Below are positions 57,289-64,000 of a stretch of 64,000 nucleotides of DNA, in pieces. This DNA comes from Pseudomonas sp. SCB32 (GTDB lineage Bacteria; Pseudomonadota; Gammaproteobacteria; Pseudomonadales; Pseudomonadaceae): contig NZ_CP045118.1 in the NCBI RefSeq assembly GCF_009189165.1, forward strand, positions 3,534,001 through 3,598,000, given 5' to 3'. Each line of letters starts with the position of its first letter. Position 1 is the stretch's first letter. The notes beneath the pieces are model-generated. The model had not been told where the DNA came from. It searched no databases and saw nothing but the letters and a program-made list of their open reading frames with translations. Made by a program: the position numbers and the translations under genes.

Positions 57289-58542
57289 TCACATCTTGGC
57301 AATGATCGCGTCACCGAACTCCGAGCAGGACAGCAGCTTGGCACCGTCCATCAGGCGCTCGAAATCGTAGGTAACGGTGCGGGCAGCGATGGCACCGTTC
57401 ACACCCTTGATGATCAGGTCGGCCGCTTCCGGCCAGCCCATGTGGCGCAGCATCATTTCGGCGGAGAGGATCACCGAACCCGGGTTCACCTTGTCCAGCC
57501 CCGCGTACTTGGGCGCAGTGCCGTGGGTTGCCTCGAACATGGCAACCGAGTCGGACAGGTTGGCCCCCGGCGCGATGCCGATGCCACCTACTTCCGCCGC
57601 CAGGGCATCGGAGAGGTAGTCACCGTTGAGGTTCAGGGTGGCGATCACGTCGTACTCGGCCGGACGCAGCAGTATCTGCTGCAGCATGGCGTCAGCGATC
57701 ACGTCCTTCACCACGATGTTCTTGCCGGTATTGGGGTTCTTGAACTGCATCCAAGGGCCGCCATCGAGCAGCTGGGCGCCGAACTCATCGCGAGCGAGCT
57801 CGTAGCCCCAGTCCTTGAAGGCGCCCTCGGTGAACTTCATGATATTGCCCTTGTGAACGATGGTCACGGAGCTGCGATCATTGTCCACGGCGTATTGCAG
57901 GGCCTTGCGCACCAGGCGCCTGGTGCCTTCCAAGGAAACCGGCTTGATGCCGATGCCGCAGTTTTCGGTGAAGCGGATCTTCTTGACGCCCATTTCCTCG
58001 GTGAGGAACTTGATGACCTTCTGGGCCTCGGGAGTGCCAGCCTTCCACTCGACGCCGGCATAGATGTCTTCGGAGTTCTCGCGGAAGATCACCATGTCCA
58101 CGTCGCCGGGCTTCTTCACCGGGCTGGGCACGCCTTCGAACCAGCGCACCGGGCGCAGGCAGACATAGAGATCGAGCTGCTGGCGCAGGGCCACGTTCAG
58201 CGAGCGGATGCCGCCACCGACCGGCGTGGTCAGCGGCCCCTTGATGGAGACGACGTAGTCGCGAACGGCATCCAGGGTTTCCTGGGGCAGCCAGGTGTCC
58301 TGGTCGTAGACCTGGGTGGCCTTCTCGCCGGCGTAGACTTCCATCCACGCGATCTTGCGGTCGCCTTTGTAGGCTTTCTCGACGGCTGCGTCGACGACCT
58401 TGATCATGACCGGGCTGATGTCGACGCCAATGCCATCACCCTCGATGAACGGGATGATCGGGTTCTTCGGTACATTCAAGGACATATCGGCGTTGACGGT
58501 GATTTTGTCACCGGCCGGCACCTGGATCTTTTGGTATCCCAT
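57289..58542 (-). CDS. icd: isocitrate dehydrogenase (NADP+), dimeric type Icd
   Basis: A 417-aa TCA-cycle enzyme converting isocitrate to 2-oxoglutarate. Ser114 in [14 protein letters not shown] is the site that isocitrate dehydrogenase kinase/phosphatase AceK phosphorylates in E. coli (Ser113), so reversible inactivation for the glyoxylate bypass is likely. The metal and substrate residues are in [29 protein letters not shown] and [12 protein letters not shown]. The ATG at 58542 ([11 protein letters not shown]) is the family N-terminus; a longer in-frame reading is not conserved. It diverges from idh. Confidence 0.97.
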   Translation of the reverse strand: MGYQKIQVPAGDKITVNADMSLNVPKNPIIPFIEGDGIGVDISPVMIKVVDAAVEKAYKGDRKIAWMEVYAGEKATQVYDQDTWLPQETLDAVRDYVVSIKGPLTTPVGGGIRSLNVALRQQLDLYVCLRPVRWFEGVPSPVKKPGDVDMVIFRENSEDIYAGVEWKAGTPEAQKVIKFLTEEMGVKKIRFTENCGIGIKPVSLEGTRRLVRKALQYAVDNDRSSVTIVHKGNIMKFTEGAFKDWGYELARDEFGAQLLDGGPWMQFKNPNTGKNIVVKDVIADAMLQQILLRPAEYDVIATLNLNGDYLSDALAAEVGGIGIAPGANLSDSVAMFEATHGTAPKYAGLDKVNPGSVILSAEMMLRHMGWPEAADLIIKGVNGAIAARTVTYDFERLMDGAKLLSCSEFGDAIIAKM

Positions 58543-58648
58543 GCTGAACTCCGCTTTTTGGTTGAAACCCTCTTGCAGCCACTGAGGGTAGCTCACAAGT
58601 CGGTGATCGAACTACATCATTCCTTAGTCTAAAAAAGGGACGCGCATC

Positions 58649-58723
58649 ACCCTGCCTTTAGGGTGGTATACTGCCCGCCATGACTTAATGGTCATCGAGG
58701 TCCGAGCAGTCTGGGACCAGACT
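58649..58723 (+). promoter_or_regulatory. idh promoter -10 and structured long leader
   Basis: A good -10 hexamer TATACT (58667-58672) lies 226 bases before the idh start. The small inverted repeat ACCCT/AGGGT (58649-58664) covers the spacer just upstream. The leader contains AGTCTGGGACCAGACT (58708-58723) and further small stems. The -35 is not consensus. Confidence 0.5.
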
Positions 58724-58898
58724 CTCTCCTCGCCACGGCGGAGTCCACACCAGGAAACCGTCGTACAACGCTCTACTGGCGCCCCAATATCCCCGCGGCA
58801 AATCTCGAAGGTCGGTCAACCACTTCGTTGAACGCAAGCGTGTACCAACGCGATTCGAGACTCTGTGCGCGCCCAGCAAAGAAGAGAGTTAGAACGAG

Positions 58899-61121
<2,223 letters not shown>

Positions 61122-61137
61122 GCCACTTCGCGTGACA

Positions 61138-61173
61138 GCAGAACCCCCGGGCCTTCCCGGGGGTTCTGCTTTC
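61138..61173 (+). terminator. idh terminator
   Basis: GCAGAACCCCCGGG / CCCGGGGGTTCTGC, a perfect 14-bp stem with a CCTT loop, followed by TTTC. Confidence 0.85.
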
Positions 61174-61232
61174 TGCGCCCGACAACGTTAAACTCGCGCT
61201 TTCCGCAATTATCCGAAAGGGAATCCACACCC

Positions 61233-61676
61233 ATGCGCTGGCTAGCACACGTCACCGTCGCCACCATCGTCGAAGACCAGGGCCGATTCCTGCTGGTGGA
61301 AGAAATGTCCGCAGACAAAAAGCAGGTCTTCAACCAGCCGGCCGGCCACCTGGAAGCCAACGAAAGCCTGCTTGAAGCCGCTGTGCGCGAAACCCTCGAG
61401 GAAACCGGCTGGGACGTCGAGCTCACTGCCGTCACAGGCATCTACCTGTACACCGCACCGAGCAATGGCGTGACCTACCAGCGCGTCTGCTTCGCCGCCC
61501 GCCCCTTGCGCCATCATCCCGAGCGCGCACTGGACGACGGCATCCTCGGCGCCTGCTGGATGACCCGCGAGGAACTCGCCGTGCAACCCGAGCGCTGGCG
61601 CAGCCACCTGGTCCTGCGCTGCATCGACGACTACCTGGAAGGCGAACGCTTCCCGCTGGCCTTGATCCGCAACTGA
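61233..61676 (+). CDS. nudJ: Nudix hydrolase NudJ
   Basis: A 147-aa hydrolase of nucleoside diphosphates/triphosphates, NudJ (phosphatase) type. The Nudix box spans residues 38-60 (G38, E44, R52, E53, E56, E57) within PAGHLEANESLLEAAVRETL. The N-terminus MRWLAHVTVATIVEDQGRFL and the C-terminal EERFPLALI-like end (GERFPLALIRN) fit NudJ, whose best-known partner substrate is HMP-PP or nucleoside diphosphates. It is the first gene of nudJ-mnmA-hflD-purB, with small gaps. ATG at 61233. Confidence 0.93.
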   Translation: MRWLAHVTVATIVEDQGRFLLVEEMSADKKQVFNQPAGHLEANESLLEAAVRETLEETGWDVELTAVTGIYLYTAPSNGVTYQRVCFAARPLRHHPERALDDGILGACWMTREELAVQPERWRSHLVLRCIDDYLEGERFPLALIRN

Positions 61677-61759
61677 CCCACCCTGGCACCACCAGCCAAG
61701 CCTGAGCCGCTCGGCTCTGGTAGAATCTCCGCCTTTACCTGCACCCGTGATGCGCCACC

Positions 61760-62895
61760 ATGCCTGATTCCTCCTCTTCTTCGCTGCAAAGCCCCCAGAA
61801 CACCCGCGTCATCGTCGGCATGTCCGGCGGCGTGGACTCCTCCGTCTCAGCCCTCCTGCTCAAGGAACAGGGCTACCAGGTGGAAGGCCTGTTCATGAAG
61901 AACTGGGAAGAGGACGACGGCACCGAATACTGCACCGCCATGACCGACCTGGCCGACGCCCAGGCCGTCTGCGACCGCATCGGCATCAAGCTGCACACCG
62001 CCAACTTTGCCGCGGAATACTGGGACAACGTCTTCGAGCACTTCCTCGAAGAGTACAAGGCCGGCCGCACGCCGAACCCGGACATCCTCTGCAACCGCGA
62101 GATCAAGTTCAAAGCCTTTCTCGACTACGCCGTCGCCCTGGGTGCCGACCTGATCGCCACCGGCCACTACGTGCGCCGCCGCGACATCGACGGCCGCAGC
62201 GAGCTGCTCAAGGGCCTGGACCCGAACAAGGACCAGAGCTACTTCCTCCACGCCGTGGGCGGCGAGCAGATCGGCAAGACCCTGTTCCCGGTCGGCGAAC
62301 TGGAAAAGCCCGAGGTGCGTGCCATCGCCGAGAAGTACGGCCTGGCCACTGCGAAGAAGAAGGACTCCACCGGCATCTGCTTCATCGGCGAGCGCCGCTT
62401 CAGCGACTTCCTCAAACAGTACCTGCCGGCCCAGCCGGGCGACATCGAGACCACCGACGGCACGGTCATCGGCAAGCATGTCGGCCTGATGTACCACACC
62501 ATCGGCCAGCGCCAGGGCCTGGGCATCGGCGGCCTGAAGAACGCCGACGACAGCCCCTGGTATGTGCTGGAGAAGGACCTGGTGCGCAACGTCCTGGTTG
62601 TCGGCCAGGGCAATGACCACCCGTGGCTATTCTCCCGCGCTCTGCACGCCTCGCACATCTACTGGGTCAACCCCATCGACCTGGACCGGCCCAGGACCCT
62701 GCGCGCCAAGGTGCGCTATCGCCAGGCCGACCAGGACTGCGTGCTGGAGCGCACCGAGAACGGCTATCGCGCCGTGTTCGACGAGCCGCAGCGCGCCGTT
62801 ACCCCGGGCCAGTCCGTGGTCTTCTACGATGGCGAAATCTGCCTCGGCGGTGGCGTCATCGAATCGGCCGAACCCGCATTCGCTAAGGACCGTAA

Positions 62896-62899
<4 letters not shown>
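61760..62899 (+). CDS. mnmA: tRNA-specific 2-thiouridylase MnmA (TrmU)
   Basis: A 379-aa enzyme that puts sulfur at position 2 of U34 in tRNA-Lys, -Glu and -Gln. The PP-loop is SGGVDSS at residues 22-28. The two catalytic cysteines are Cys111 ([12 protein letters not shown]) and Cys207 ([13 protein letters not shown]). The N-terminal 13 residues are Ser-rich and non-conserved, so Met21 (GMSGGVDS) is not the start but the true start may be slightly downstream of 61760. It overlaps hflD by four bases (ATGA). Confidence 0.96.

Positions 62900-64000
<1,101 letters not shown>

Overview
The window is about 65% GC and comes from a Pseudomonas chromosome, most likely from the P. aeruginosa / P. nitroreducens / P. 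citronellolis side of the genus. This rests on protein recognition and on gene order. The right end (43.9-64 kb) carries, on both strands, the block ftsK-lolA-rarA-serS-cysG and trxB-aat-bpt-infA / clpA-clpS / cspD / icd / idh / nudJ-mnmA-hflD-purB, which I recall as the P. aeruginosa PAO1 PA2611-PA2629 order. Several left-hand groups also match short PAO1 blocks from memory (pdxB; pmpM with an EamA exporter and XRE-cupin regulator; phnX-phnW with two LysR genes and an MFS transporter; hxuIRA). No database search was run. I found no tRNA, rRNA, CRISPR array, prophage or insertion sequence.

Layout. 0-7 kb: truncated GFA-family protein, NAD-kinase-like protein, a 57-aa protein, pdxB, MATE pump, RhtA-like exporter diverging from an XRE-cupin regulator, then about 0.8 kb of non-coding repeats with a strongly structured element. 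7-13 kb: 2-aminoethylphosphonate module (phnX, phnW, a LysR on each side, an organophosphate-type MFS transporter with a Crc/Hfq-like leader). 13-18.5 kb: heme module (Fur box, hxuI, hxuR, hxuA, heme oxygenase, DUF454). 18.5-29.7 kb: mixed housekeeping and accessory genes (yajD, LLM oxidoreductase, ArsC-like protein, TetR, DUF1615 lipoprotein, EamA/Lrp pair, polB, mltA). 29.7-34.3 kb: AraC regulator diverging from a tightly coupled operon of SBF symporter, TSUP permease and amidohydrolase. 34.3-36 kb: MFS gene broken by a pentanucleotide repeat. 36.3-43.9 kb: trifunctional putA with GTTGCA-type operators, DUF2025, ubiM, pcaR with three operator-like sites, an LprI-like protein. 43.9-64 kb: the conserved housekeeping block.

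How genes work together. Phosphonate: PhnW and PhnX turn 2-aminoethylphosphonate into acetaldehyde and phosphate, with likely uptake by the adjacent MFS protein. Heme: HxuA senses and imports heme, HxuR/HxuI switch transcription, heme oxygenase frees the iron. N-degron pathway: Aat and Bpt add leucine to N-termini, and ClpS/ClpA deliver the products to ClpP. TCA cycle: two isocitrate dehydrogenases (Icd and monomeric Idh) lie divergently side by side.

Best leads: the (GGCGT)5 tract that puts an MFS gene out of frame and would restore it on loss of one unit; the uncharacterised SBF-TSUP-amidohydrolase operon; the multi-hairpin element at 6815-6960; and several operator arrays readable by eye (PutA, PcaR, Crc/Hfq, Fur).
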